Positions 37,710 to 46,800 of a stretch of DNA of 64,000 nt are shown one piece after another. The notes beneath the pieces were generated by a model, which was not told the origin of the DNA, ran no database searches, and saw nothing but the letters and a program-made list of their open reading frames with translations. The DNA is from CAVQCX01 sp963711095 (GTDB taxonomy: Bacteria; Pseudomonadota; Gammaproteobacteria; Chromatiales; Chromatiaceae), in the NCBI GenBank assembly GCA_963711095.1, contig CAVQCX010000038.1, forward strand, positions 340,151 through 404,150, read 5' to 3'. The stretch's first letter is position 1; every line of letters starts with the position of its first letter. A program made the translations under genes and the position numbers.

Positions 37710-40654
37710 CGGTCGTCTGACGTGAGTGTCGGGGCAGACGGATGCTCACCCGGGTGCCCAGGCCGGGCTCGGAATCGATCTCCAGGCTGCCGCCGTGCTC
37801 GTCGATGATCTTGTAGGCCATGGGCAGGCCCAGCCCGGTGCCCTCTCCCGGGGGCTTGGTGGTGAAGAAGGGGTCGAGGACGGCATCGCGGATCTCTGCG
37901 GGGATACCCGCGCCCTGGTCGCGGATCTCGATCCTGACGCTGTCGCCCTCGGCGCAGGCGCTGATTGCCACGTGATCGCCCGGCCGGGAGGCATCGCAGG
38001 CATTGGCCAGCAGATTGACCAGGACCTGGGCGATACGCTGGCGGTCGCCCCAGAGGCTCAGGTCCTCGGGACAGGACAGGGCGCATTCCACCTGCTTGCC
38101 CCGATGGGTGAGGCGGATCAGGCGCACGCTCTCTTCGATCAGCGGTAGCAGGCTGAGCTCGCGCGCCTGCAGCCCAACCGAGCCGCTGTGGCTGAAGCTC
38201 ATGAGCGCGCGCACGATGCCGGAGATGCGGCGGGTCTGGTGAAGGATCTCGTCGAGGGTCTCGCGTACCGCAGTGTCCCGGGTCTCCTCGCGCAGGTTCT
38301 GGGCGAGCGAGGCGATGCCGGTCAGCGGGTTGCCGATCTCGTGGGCGACCCCGGCGGCGAGCCGACCCACCGAGGCCAGTCGGTCGCTGTGGGCAAGCTC
38401 GGCTTCGAGCGTCTCCAGGTCGGTCAGATCCTCGAGCAGGATCACCAATCCGGTGCGCGAGGCCGGCTCCCGGGCGGTCAGGCTGGGGTCCAGGGTGGTC
38501 GCCTTGTGCAGGTTGAACCAGTGTGCCCGGGCGCCCAGGCGCACCTCCATGTGGTGTATATGGCTGTCATGGGCCCGGGCGAAGCCGGACAGGGTCTCGC
38601 CCCAGGGCTGTGGCAGCGTGGCGAGCGGGGAGCCCAGGGTCTGGGCGCTGGGCAGGCCGGTCATCAGCTCGATGACCAGGTTCCAGATCAGCACGGTCTG
38701 GTCCGGGCCCACGACGCAGACCCCCAGGGGGAGGTCCAGCAGGATCTGGCGATGGTAGCGGCGCAGGCTGTCGAGCGCCGCGCTCAGCCCCTCCAGGCGC
38801 GAGCGCGATTCCTCGAGCCGCTGCTCGACATATCGCACCGAATCGGCCAGCGCGGTGCCGGACGGCGCGTCGAGCACCAGGCGCTGGTCCACGATCATGT
38901 GTGCCATCTGCGGCCCGATCAGGCCCGAGAGGTTGCGCTCGATACGCTCGCGCAGGCGCCTGAGCTCCGCGGGACGGCGCTCCTCGGCGCTCATACCCAG
39001 GTCCAGCAGGCCCTGGCGCACCTCCCGGGTGGCGGTCTCCCGGCCCAGCATGGCGGTCAGGGCCTCGGTGAACTCGTTGGCGGAGGCCGCCAACACCGCC
39101 CCCCTGAGCGGTGTGAAGGTCTCGGTGCAGCAGGCATGGGCCGCCTCCCACTCCTTGGGATTCTGGCGACCGAGCAGGGACACCAGCACGAACAGACCGC
39201 CGTTGCAGACCAGCGACCAGAAGGTGGCAAGCTCCCAATGGCCCAGCCCCGAGGTGCGGCTCAGGTCGGCCAGGTCGACGCCCGCCGTGATCACGCCCGA
39301 GGCGTTGAGCAGGGGTATCAGCAGGGTGAGCGCCCAGACCGTAATGCCCGCGAGCAGCCCGGTGATGAACCCGGCGTGGGTGGCCTGGCGCCAGTAGAGC
39401 ACGCCGACGATCCCCGGGACGAACTGGGCGACAGCGACGAAAGAGATCAGCCCGAGCTGGACCAGTCCCTGGGTGCGCTGGAGCAGCGCGTAGAAGGCGT
39501 AGCCGGCGAGGATGATCACGGCGATCAGCAGCCGCCGGCTCCACAGCAGCCAGCGGTAGAGGTCGACCCGGGGGTCCGGGTAGCTGGCCGGGAGCAGCAG
39601 GTGGTTGAGGCACATGGCCGAGAGCGCGAGCGTGGTGACGATCACCATGGCGCTGGCCGCCGAGACCCCGCCGATGAAGGCCAGCACCGGCAGCCATCCG
39701 GGTGCGCCCTGGTGCAGGGTGATGCCGAGCACGAAATAGTCGGCATCCATCTGCAGGGCCAGGTGGTTGCCCGCCCAGAGCACCGGTGGGATGGCGAGGT
39801 TGAGAAGCAGCAGGAACAGCGGGAAGGCCCAGCTCGCTGTGCCGAGGGCGCGCGGCTGGGCGTTCTCGGTGAACGCCATGTGGAACTGCCGCGGCAGCAG
39901 GAAGGCGGCGGCAAAGGCGAGGAACAGCAGGGTGGACCAGGGACCCTGGTGCATCGGCTCGTAGAGGCTGCGCACCGCTTGGGGGTGCTCGGTCAGCCAG
40001 CGTCCGAGTGCGCCGGGCCCGGAGAACACCCCGAACACCGCGAACAGCCCCACGGTGAGCAACGCGATGAGCTTCACCAGCGATTCGAAGGCCATCGCCA
40101 CCACCAGCCCACGGTGCTTCTCCCGCGGCGAGATGTGGCGGGCGCCGAACAGGATGGCGAAGCAGATAAGCACCACGCAGAACCCCTGGGCCAGGAGCTT
40201 CCGGGGCGACTTCCTGGGTCAGCACCCGCAGCGACTCGGTCACGGCGCGGATCTGCAGGGCGATATAGGGCAGGGTGCCGACCAGCATGAACAGGGTCAC
40301 CAGCACGCCGGCGGCCTGGCTGCGGTAACGGAAGGCGAACAGGTCGGCCAGGGAGATCAGCTGGTAGTCCCGGGTGAGCCGCAGCAGCGGGCGTAGCAGC
40401 AGTGGACTCATCAGGAAGGCGATGGTTACGCCCAGGTAGATGGTGAGGAACTGGAAGCCCTGGGCCTGGGCGAAGCCCACACTGCCGTAGTAGGTCCAGG
40501 AGGTGGCATAGACGCCGAGCGAGAGCACATAGACCGCCGGGTGGCCGGTCCAGCGCTCGGGCAGCCAGCCCTGGTCGGTCGCGAATGCGACCAGGAACAG
40601 CAGCCCCAGATAGGCTATGCCGGCGCCGAAAAGGGCGGGCAGCTCATGGCTCAT
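37687..40654 (-). CDS. SSS-transporter-fused sensor histidine kinase (CbrA-like), frameshifted
   Basis: Joined frames give about 988 aa. N-terminal sodium:solute symporter domain with about 13 membrane helices (VYVLSLGVYATSWTYYGSVGFA, ARHISPREKHRGLVVAMAFESLVKL, FIGGVSAASAMVIVTTLALS), a PAS-like region (LPLGVCVVGPDQTVLIWN), then HisKA (AAGVAHEIGNPLTGIASLAQNL) and HATPase (LVNLLANACDAS, EGTGLGLPMAYKIIDEHGG). In pseudomonads CbrA senses or transports histidine and controls carbon/nitrogen balance through CbrB. A one-base surplus in the GGGG run at 40203-40206 breaks the frame after LTQEVA. Start overlaps the small upstream gene by 11 bp. Confidence 0.88.
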
Positions 40655-40844
40655 GCCGAGCGCGCCGCCGCTGCAGCCAGGCGCCCAGGGCGATCAGCAG
40701 GGCCCAGAAGAGATAAGGCAAGTACCATGGGCTCTGCGGGTTTGCCCACCAGGCCATCAGCGGTGAGGCGAACAGCAGCCACGCGAGCAGGCCCAGCAGC
40801 AGCACCAGGTCGAGCCGGCGATCTGGATCGGGGGGAATGAGCAT
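40644..40844 (-). CDS. small inner-membrane protein upstream of CbrA-like kinase (CbrX-like)
   Basis: 66 aa with two hydrophobic helices (LDLVLLLGLLAWLLFASPLMAWW and YLPYLFWALLIALGAWL) and a basic C-terminus. The position, size and 11-bp overlap with the kinase gene match CbrX, the small gene upstream of cbrA in pseudomonads; homology is inferred from context only. Confidence 0.75.
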   Translation of the reverse strand: MLIPPDPDRRLDLVLLLGLLAWLLFASPLMAWWANPQSPWYLPYLFWALLIALGAWLQRRRARHEP

Positions 40845-41026
40845 GCCATGAGCCTAGCAGCCGTTACGGACGGTAACAATGCGCGGCCCGCCCGGCGCGG
40901 GCCATACCCTTTGCGATCTGTCCTTGAGCGCGCCGCAGTGCACTTGCGGCCCTCGGATGTGCCAGAGTAAGAGTGACCCCCGGTGGTGGGGTGGCCCGGG
41001 CACGAGAACAAGAGAGGAGTCCCGCA

Positions 41027-41410
41027 ATGAATCCCGAAAAGGTGGTGTTCGGATTCTTCATCGTGCTCGCCCTGACCCTCAACTTCGGCTTCTTCGTGGG
41101 CGAGATCGACAACGTCGCCCATCACCACGTATACGAGCTGTTCGCGGTGATCGTGGTGAACCTCATCGCCACCGTGCTCAAGTTCGGCGACCGCACCCAG
41201 ATGGGGGCGGTGCTGCTGGCGACCAGTCTGGTGGCCGTGCTCCAGCTGTTGGCCGCGGCGGTGGTCTGGGCGATCGCCGCCCACGTCAGCCAGCAGGGGG
41301 TCACCCCCCCGGTGATGGCGAGCATCGTCTCGCTCGCCGGTGGCGCCATGCTCGCGAACGTGGTCTCGGTGGTGCTGCTGGTGATCGAGACCGTGATGCT
41401 TCGTCGCTGA
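41027..41410 (+). CDS. DUF6394-like small membrane protein
   Basis: 127 aa, four predicted membrane helices (VVFGFFIVLALTLNFGFFVG; VYELFAVIVVNLIATVL; AVLLATSLVAVLQLLAAAVVW; GAMLANVVSVVLLVIETVML). The N-terminus and the HHHVYELF and FGDRTQMGAVLLATSLVA stretches resemble the uncharacterised DUF6394 family. AGAGGAG lies 8 bases upstream of ATG 41027. It ends 18 bp before the two-RCK potassium channel gene and probably forms a functional unit with it. Confidence 0.78.
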   Translation: MNPEKVVFGFFIVLALTLNFGFFVGEIDNVAHHHVYELFAVIVVNLIATVLKFGDRTQMGAVLLATSLVAVLQLLAAAVVWAIAAHVSQQGVTPPVMASIVSLAGGAMLANVVSVVLLVIETVMLRR

Positions 41411-41428
41411 GCGCGCCGGGCGGGGCGG

Positions 41429-43156
41429 ATGGAAAACATCACCTTCGTCGTGCTGCGGCGCATGCATGCGCCCTTGCTTGCGCTTATCGTCAGCTACACG
41501 ATTGCGATCCTGGGCCTGGTGCTCATCCCCGGCCGTGACGCCGCCGGCCACGTCTGGCGCATGGACCTGTTCCACGCCTTCTATTTCGTGAGCTATACCG
41601 CCACCACCATCGGTTTCGGCGAGCTGCCGTTCGAGTTTACTGACGCCCAGCGGCTCTGGGTCACCGTTACGCTCTATCTCACGGTCATCGTCTGGGTCTA
41701 CTCCATCGGCACGCTGATTGCCCTGTTGCAGGACCCGGCCTTTCGCCAATCGGTGGCCGAGCGGCGTTTCGCCCGGCGTATCCGCCGGCTGACCGAGCGT
41801 TTCTATCTGGTGTGCGGCTACGGGGAGACCGGCAGTGCGCTGGTCCGGGCGCTGACCGAGCGCGACCAGCTGGCGGTGGTGGTGGAGATCAGCCGGGAGC
41901 GGGTGAGCTATCTGCGCCTGGAGAGCCTGCGCCAGTATGTGCCCGCCCTGTGCGGCGACGCGAGCCGTCCCCACTATCTGCTCGATGCCGGCCTGCGGCA
42001 TCCCAGGTGTGCCGGTGTGGCCGCCCTGACCAACCTCAACGCGGTGAATCTCAAGATCGCGATCGCGAGCAAGCTGTTGCGGCCTCACATGCCGGTGATC
42101 TGCCGCGCCGACTCCCGGGAGGTGGAGTCCAACATGGCCTCCTTCGGTACCGACCACATCGTCGACCCTTTCGATACCTTCGCCGCCCAGCTCGCGGTGG
42201 CGGTGCAGACCCCCTGTCTGTATCTGCTCCGCAGCTGGCTGACGGGGCGGCGCGGCGATGACCTGCCCGAGCCGGTGTATCCGCCGCGCCGGGGGCTGTG
42301 GATCCTGTGCGGTTACGGCCGCTTCGGCAAGGCGGTGTCGGCGCGGCTCAGGGCTCTCGGATTGGAGATCGTCATCGTCGAGGCCAGACCCGAGCTGACC
42401 GGAGTCCCGGAAGGGGGCTGTGTGCCGGGCCGCGGCACCGAGGCGGTCACGCTGCGCGAGGCGGGGATCGATCGGGCGGTCGGGTTGGTCGCGGGCACCG
42501 ACGATGATGTCGACAACCTGGCCATCTTGATGACGGCGCTGGGGCTCAATTCGGGTCTGTTCGTGGTCCTGCGACAGAACCTGGAGGAGAATCAACCGAT
42601 TGTCGAGGCGGTGAGCACGGCGATGGTCATGCACCCTCCGACTGTGATCGCCGACAAGGTCCGGGTGCTGCTGGGCACGCCGCTGCTCAGCGAATTCGAG
42701 CAGCTGGCGATCCATCAGCCCGACAGCTGGGCCTGCGAGCTGGTCAGTCGCATCACGGGGATCGTGACCACGCGCGTCCCGACAGTCTGGGAGGTCAGCG
42801 TCGACCAGGACGGGGCTTATGCCGTCGCCCTGGCCCTGGCGGGAGGGCGCCGGGTGTCGCTCTCCCAGGTGCTCGCCGATCCCCTGCAGCGCGACCGGCC
42901 GCTGGCGGCCATCGCCCTGCTGTTGGTGCGCCCGGGCGAGCGTATGCTGTTGCCCGAGCCGGATACGGCCCTGAGAGTCGGAGACCGGCTGCTGCTGTGC
43001 GGGCGCCACCAGGTCCGGGACCGCATGGAGTGGACCCTGCAGAACCAGGGCTCGCTCGCCTACGTCCTCGTCGGCGAGCATCGTCCCCAGGGCTATCTCT
43101 GGCGCCGGCTGGTCCCGGGGCGGGGCCGTGGCGCGACCACGCCCAAGTCGTATTAA
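41429..43156 (+). CDS. potassium channel with two TrkA-N (RCK) domains
   Basis: 575 aa. Two N-terminal membrane helices flank the pore loop TATTIGFGELP (residues about 54-64), the K+ selectivity filter in its TIGFG form. Two Rossmann-type RCK domains follow: FYLVCGYGETGSALVRAL near residue 127 and LWILCGYGRFGKAVSARL near 291, each with GxGxxG, then TrkA-C-like strands. It should gate K+ flow in response to nucleotides or redox state. Preceded by the DUF6394 gene (18 bp). Hemerythrin gene follows after 37 bp. Confidence 0.92.
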   Translation: MENITFVVLRRMHAPLLALIVSYTIAILGLVLIPGRDAAGHVWRMDLFHAFYFVSYTATTIGFGELPFEFTDAQRLWVTVTLYLTVIVWVYSIGTLIALLQDPAFRQSVAERRFARRIRRLTERFYLVCGYGETGSALVRALTERDQLAVVVEISRERVSYLRLESLRQYVPALCGDASRPHYLLDAGLRHPRCAGVAALTNLNAVNLKIAIASKLLRPHMPVICRADSREVESNMASFGTDHIVDPFDTFAAQLAVAVQTPCLYLLRSWLTGRRGDDLPEPVYPPRRGLWILCGYGRFGKAVSARLRALGLEIVIVEARPELTGVPEGGCVPGRGTEAVTLREAGIDRAVGLVAGTDDDVDNLAILMTALGLNSGLFVVLRQNLEENQPIVEAVSTAMVMHPPTVIADKVRVLLGTPLLSEFEQLAIHQPDSWACELVSRITGIVTTRVPTVWEVSVDQDGAYAVALALAGGRRVSLSQVLADPLQRDRPLAAIALLLVRPGERMLLPEPDTALRVGDRLLLCGRHQVRDRMEWTLQNQGSLAYVLVGEHRPQGYLWRRLVPGRGRGATTPKSY

Positions 43157-43193
43157 ACTGATGCCGTCTTTAATCTTGCCGGACGGAGGCTCG

Positions 43194-43742
43194 ATGCACC
43201 CGATCTTCCAGCATCTGCACCGTGACCACACGCGGCTCAGCCAGGTGCTCGATCTGATGGGCAGACAGCTGGACCTTTTCCACGCAGGCCAGCAGCCCGA
43301 GCTCGAGCTGATGATCGACGTCCTCGATTACCTGGAGAAATATGCCGACTGTGTCCACCACAAGGCCGAGGACGCGATCTTCGATCTCTACCGGGCCGGG
43401 CATGCCGAGCAGAAGATCCTGGTCGACGAGGTCCAGGATCAGCACAGGAGTCTGATCGATATGACCCGGGCGTTCCGGCATGCCCTCGAAGGCATCATGC
43501 AGGGTGCGGTTCAGCGCCGCGACGAGGTCGAGGCCCTGGGCCGGGACTACCTCGCCCTGCAGCGCAGGCATCTGCTGCTCGAGGAGGATGAGCTGTTCCC
43601 GCTGGTCGAGGCGGCGCTGTCGGATGGGGAGCTGGACGCCCTGGCAAAGGAGCTTCCGTCGGCCCAGGACCCGCTGTTCGACAACCGGCTCAAGGACCGC
43701 TACCGCATGCTGGTCCAGTTTCTGGCCCGCTCCGGGGGCTGA
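43194..43742 (+). CDS. hemerythrin-like domain protein
   Basis: 182 aa, four-helix bundle of the HHE family. Iron ligands are suggested by FQHLHRDHTRL near the N-terminus, CVHHKAEDAIFD near residue 58, DQHRSLID near 82 and RRHLLLEEDELFP near 126. A diiron centre would bind O2 or NO. GGAGG lies 5 bases upstream of ATG 43194, which fixes the start. Confidence 0.88.
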   Translation: MHPIFQHLHRDHTRLSQVLDLMGRQLDLFHAGQQPELELMIDVLDYLEKYADCVHHKAEDAIFDLYRAGHAEQKILVDEVQDQHRSLIDMTRAFRHALEGIMQGAVQRRDEVEALGRDYLALQRRHLLLEEDELFPLVEAALSDGELDALAKELPSAQDPLFDNRLKDRYRMLVQFLARSGG

Positions 43743-43831
43743 GCCCGCGCATCCCGCCCGGGACTGATCCCGGCCCACCGCCTCTCCCAGCATTGCGGTC
43801 GATGGACCGGCGGTTTCGGCTGTGCTAGAAA

Positions 43832-43847
43832 CTGTATATAAACACAG
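43832..43847 (+). promoter_or_regulatory. LexA/SOS box upstream of dnaE2
   Basis: CTGTATATAAACACAG fits the gammaproteobacterial SOS consensus CTG-N10-CAG with an AT-rich core. It lies 14 bases before the dnaE2 ATG and overlaps a TATAAA -10-like hexamer (43837-43842), so bound LexA would block transcription. The transcript would have almost no leader, and no Shine-Dalgarno is seen. Confidence 0.85.
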
Positions 43848-43861
43848 TCATCCTGGCCGCC

Positions 43862-46800
43862 ATGCCTGATACCGCCCCGGGCTATGCCGAGCTGCATTGC
43901 CTGTCCAACTTCACCTTCCTGACCGGGGCCTCGCACCCCGAGGAGCTGGTGCGCCGTGCCCGGCAGCTGGGCTACGCGGCGCTGGCCCTCACCGACGAGT
44001 GCTCCCTGGGGGGGGTGGTGCGCGCCCATGTCGAGGCCGGGGCCTGCGGCCTCAAGCTCCTGATCGGCAGTGAGATCCGCCTGCGCGAGGGCCCGCGGCT
44101 GGTGTTGCTGGCGATCGATCGGGCGGGCTACGGGGGTCTCTGTGAGCTCATCACCCGCGGGCGGCGCCGGGCGGCCAAGGGCAGCTACGATCTCGGGTGC
44201 GCGGACCTGGCGCAAGGGCTCGGCGGCTGCCTGGCGATCTGGCTTCCGGGATGGGAGCTGGAGACCGAGACCGGGATCTGGATCGCGAGGCATTTTGCGG
44301 GGCGCGCCTGGATCGGTGTGGAGCTGCACCGCACGGGCGGAGACAGGGCCAGGCTCGCCGCCTTGCGGGATCTCGCCGATCGGACCGGGCTGCCGCTGGT
44401 CGCGGCCGGCGGGGTGCTCATGCACAGTCGCGCCCGCCGGCCCCTGCAGGACAGTCTGACCGCCACGCGCCTGGGGCTGCCCCTGAGCCGGGCCGGGGCC
44501 GCCCTGCAGGCCAATGCCGAGCGCCATCTGCGCCGCCGCGCCGATCTGGCCCGGCTCTATCCCCGGGCGCTGCTGGCCGAGACCCTGGAGATCGCCGGGC
44601 GCTGCCGCTTCTCCCTGGCGGAGCTGAGCTACGAGTACCCCCAGGAGCTGGTCCCCCAGGGGCGCAGCCCCACCGCCTGGCTGCGCGAGCTGACCGAGCA
44701 GGGCCTGCGCCGGCGCTGGCCCGCCGGGGAGTCGGCGAAGGTACGCCGCCTGGTGGAGCACGAGCTGGCGCTGATCGCCGAGCTGGGCTACGAGCCCTAC
44801 TTTCTCACCGTGCACGACATCGTGCGCTTCGCCCGGGGGCGGGGCATCCTCTGCCAGGGGCGGGGCTCGGCGGCGAACTCCGCAGTCTGCTATGCGCTCG
44901 GCATCACCGAGGTGGACCCCGCGCGTATGGAGCTGCTGTTCGAGCGCTTCATCTCGCGTGAGCGCAACGAGCCGCCGGACATCGATGTGGACTTCGAGCA
45001 CCAGCGCCGCGAGGAGGTGATCCAGTACATCTATGCAAAGTACGGCCGCGAGCGGGCGGCGCTGGCCGCTACGGTGATCACCTACCGGCCGAAGAGCGCG
45101 GTGCGCGACATGGGCAAGGCGTTGGGACTCGACCTGGATCAGGTCGAGCGTCTGGCCGCCAGCCTCACCTGGTGGGACGGCCAGGCGATAGCCCCCGAGC
45201 GTCTGAGCGATGCGGGCCTGGACCCGGACAATCCGCTACTCAAACGGGTCCTGGCGCGCACCGGGGAGGTGCTCGGGTTTCCGCGCCACCTCTCCCAGCA
45301 TGTGGGCGGCTTCGTGATCTCCCGCGGCCCGCTGTGCCGGCTGGTGCCGATCGAGAACGCCGCCATGGCCGATCGCACCGTCATCCAGTGGGACAAGAAC
45401 GACCTGGAGGCCCTGGGTCTGCTGAAGGTGGATTGCCTGGCGCTCGGCATGCTCTCGGCCATCCGACGGGCCTTCGACCTGAGCAATGCCTATTGGTGCC
45501 GGGAGTCGGCTGTGGGAGAGCTGCCCCCGGCGCGATGCAATGAATCCCCAAACTCCCAGCCCCCCTATCGCGGCGAGGGCGCCGCTCCCACAAGCATTGC
45601 CGCGGTCTCCCCCGCTCCTGTGGGAGCGCCGCCCCCGGCGCGATGCAATGAATCCCCAAACTCCCAGCCCCCCTATCGCGGCGAGGGCGCCGCTCCCACA
45701 AGCATTGCCGCGATCTCCCCCGCTCCTGTGGGAGCGCCGCCCCCGGCGCGATGCAATGAATCCCCAGACTCCCAGCCCCCCTATCGCGGCGAGGGCGCCG
45801 CTCCCACAAGCATTGCCGCGATCTCCCCCGTTCCTGTGGGAGCGCCGCCCCCGGCGCGATTCAACAATGCAGCAAAGCCATCATTCCCCCCTCACCCCCT
45901 CGCTCTGCACAACATCCCCCCCGAGGATCCGGATGTCTACCAGATGATCCAGCGCGGCGACACCGTCGGGGTGTTCCAGATCGAGTCCCGTGCCCAGATG
46001 GCCATGCTGCCGCGGCTCAGGCCCGCCTGCTTTTATGACCTAGTGATCGAGGTGGCGATCGTGCGTCCCGGTCCCATCCAGGGCGACATGGTCCATCCCT
46101 ATCTGAAGCGCCGCCAGGGCCTGGAGCCTGTTACCTATCCCTCCCAGGCGGTGCGCGAGGTGCTGGGGCGCACCCTGGGGGTGCCGATCTTCCAGGAGCA
46201 GGTGATCAAGGTGGCCATGGTGGCGGCGGGCTTCTCCCCGGGGGAGGCTGACCAGCTGCGTCGCTCCATCGCTGCCTGGCGCCGCCACGGCACCCTGGAG
46301 CAGTTCGAGGGACGGCTGGTTCAGGGCATGATCGAGCGCGGCTACGAGGAGGGATTCGCCCGCCAGATCTACCGCCAGATCCTGGGCTTTGGCGAGTACG
46401 GCTTTCCGGAGTCCCACGCCGCCAGCTTCGCGCTCCTGGTCTATGTCTCGGCCTGGCTCAAGTGCCACCAGCCGGCGGCCTTCTTCGCCGCGCTGCTCAA
46501 CAGCCAGCCCATGGGCTTCTACGCGCCGGCCCAGCTGGTGCAGGCGGCCTGTCGTGCCGGGGTGGAGGTGCGCGCGGTGGATGTGTGCCACAGCGACCGG
46601 GACTGCACCTTGGAGGTGGGGGCAGGGCCGGCTCCCGGGCATGAAGGACCCCCGCCGGCGATCCGCCTCGGGCTACGCATGGTCAAGGGGTTGTCAGGGG
46701 TTGGGGCGGAGCGCCTGGTGGCGGCAAGGGTCCGGCGCGGGTTTCTCGATGTGGATGATCTGGCCCGCCGTGCCGCCCTCAACCGGGCCGATCTGGAGGC

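Noticed and set aside
38188..40290. 700-codon plus-strand frame opposite the CbrA-like kinase
   Set aside because: Antisense shadow; the minus strand encodes clear transporter and kinase motifs.
40757..43231. 824-codon minus-strand frame opposite the K+ channel
   Set aside because: Antisense shadow rich in Gln, Arg, His and Asp; the plus strand encodes recognisable pore and RCK motifs.
45510..45868. CRISPR-like array
   Set aside because: The 108-bp units are contiguous without unique spacers and contain REP arms; no cas genes.
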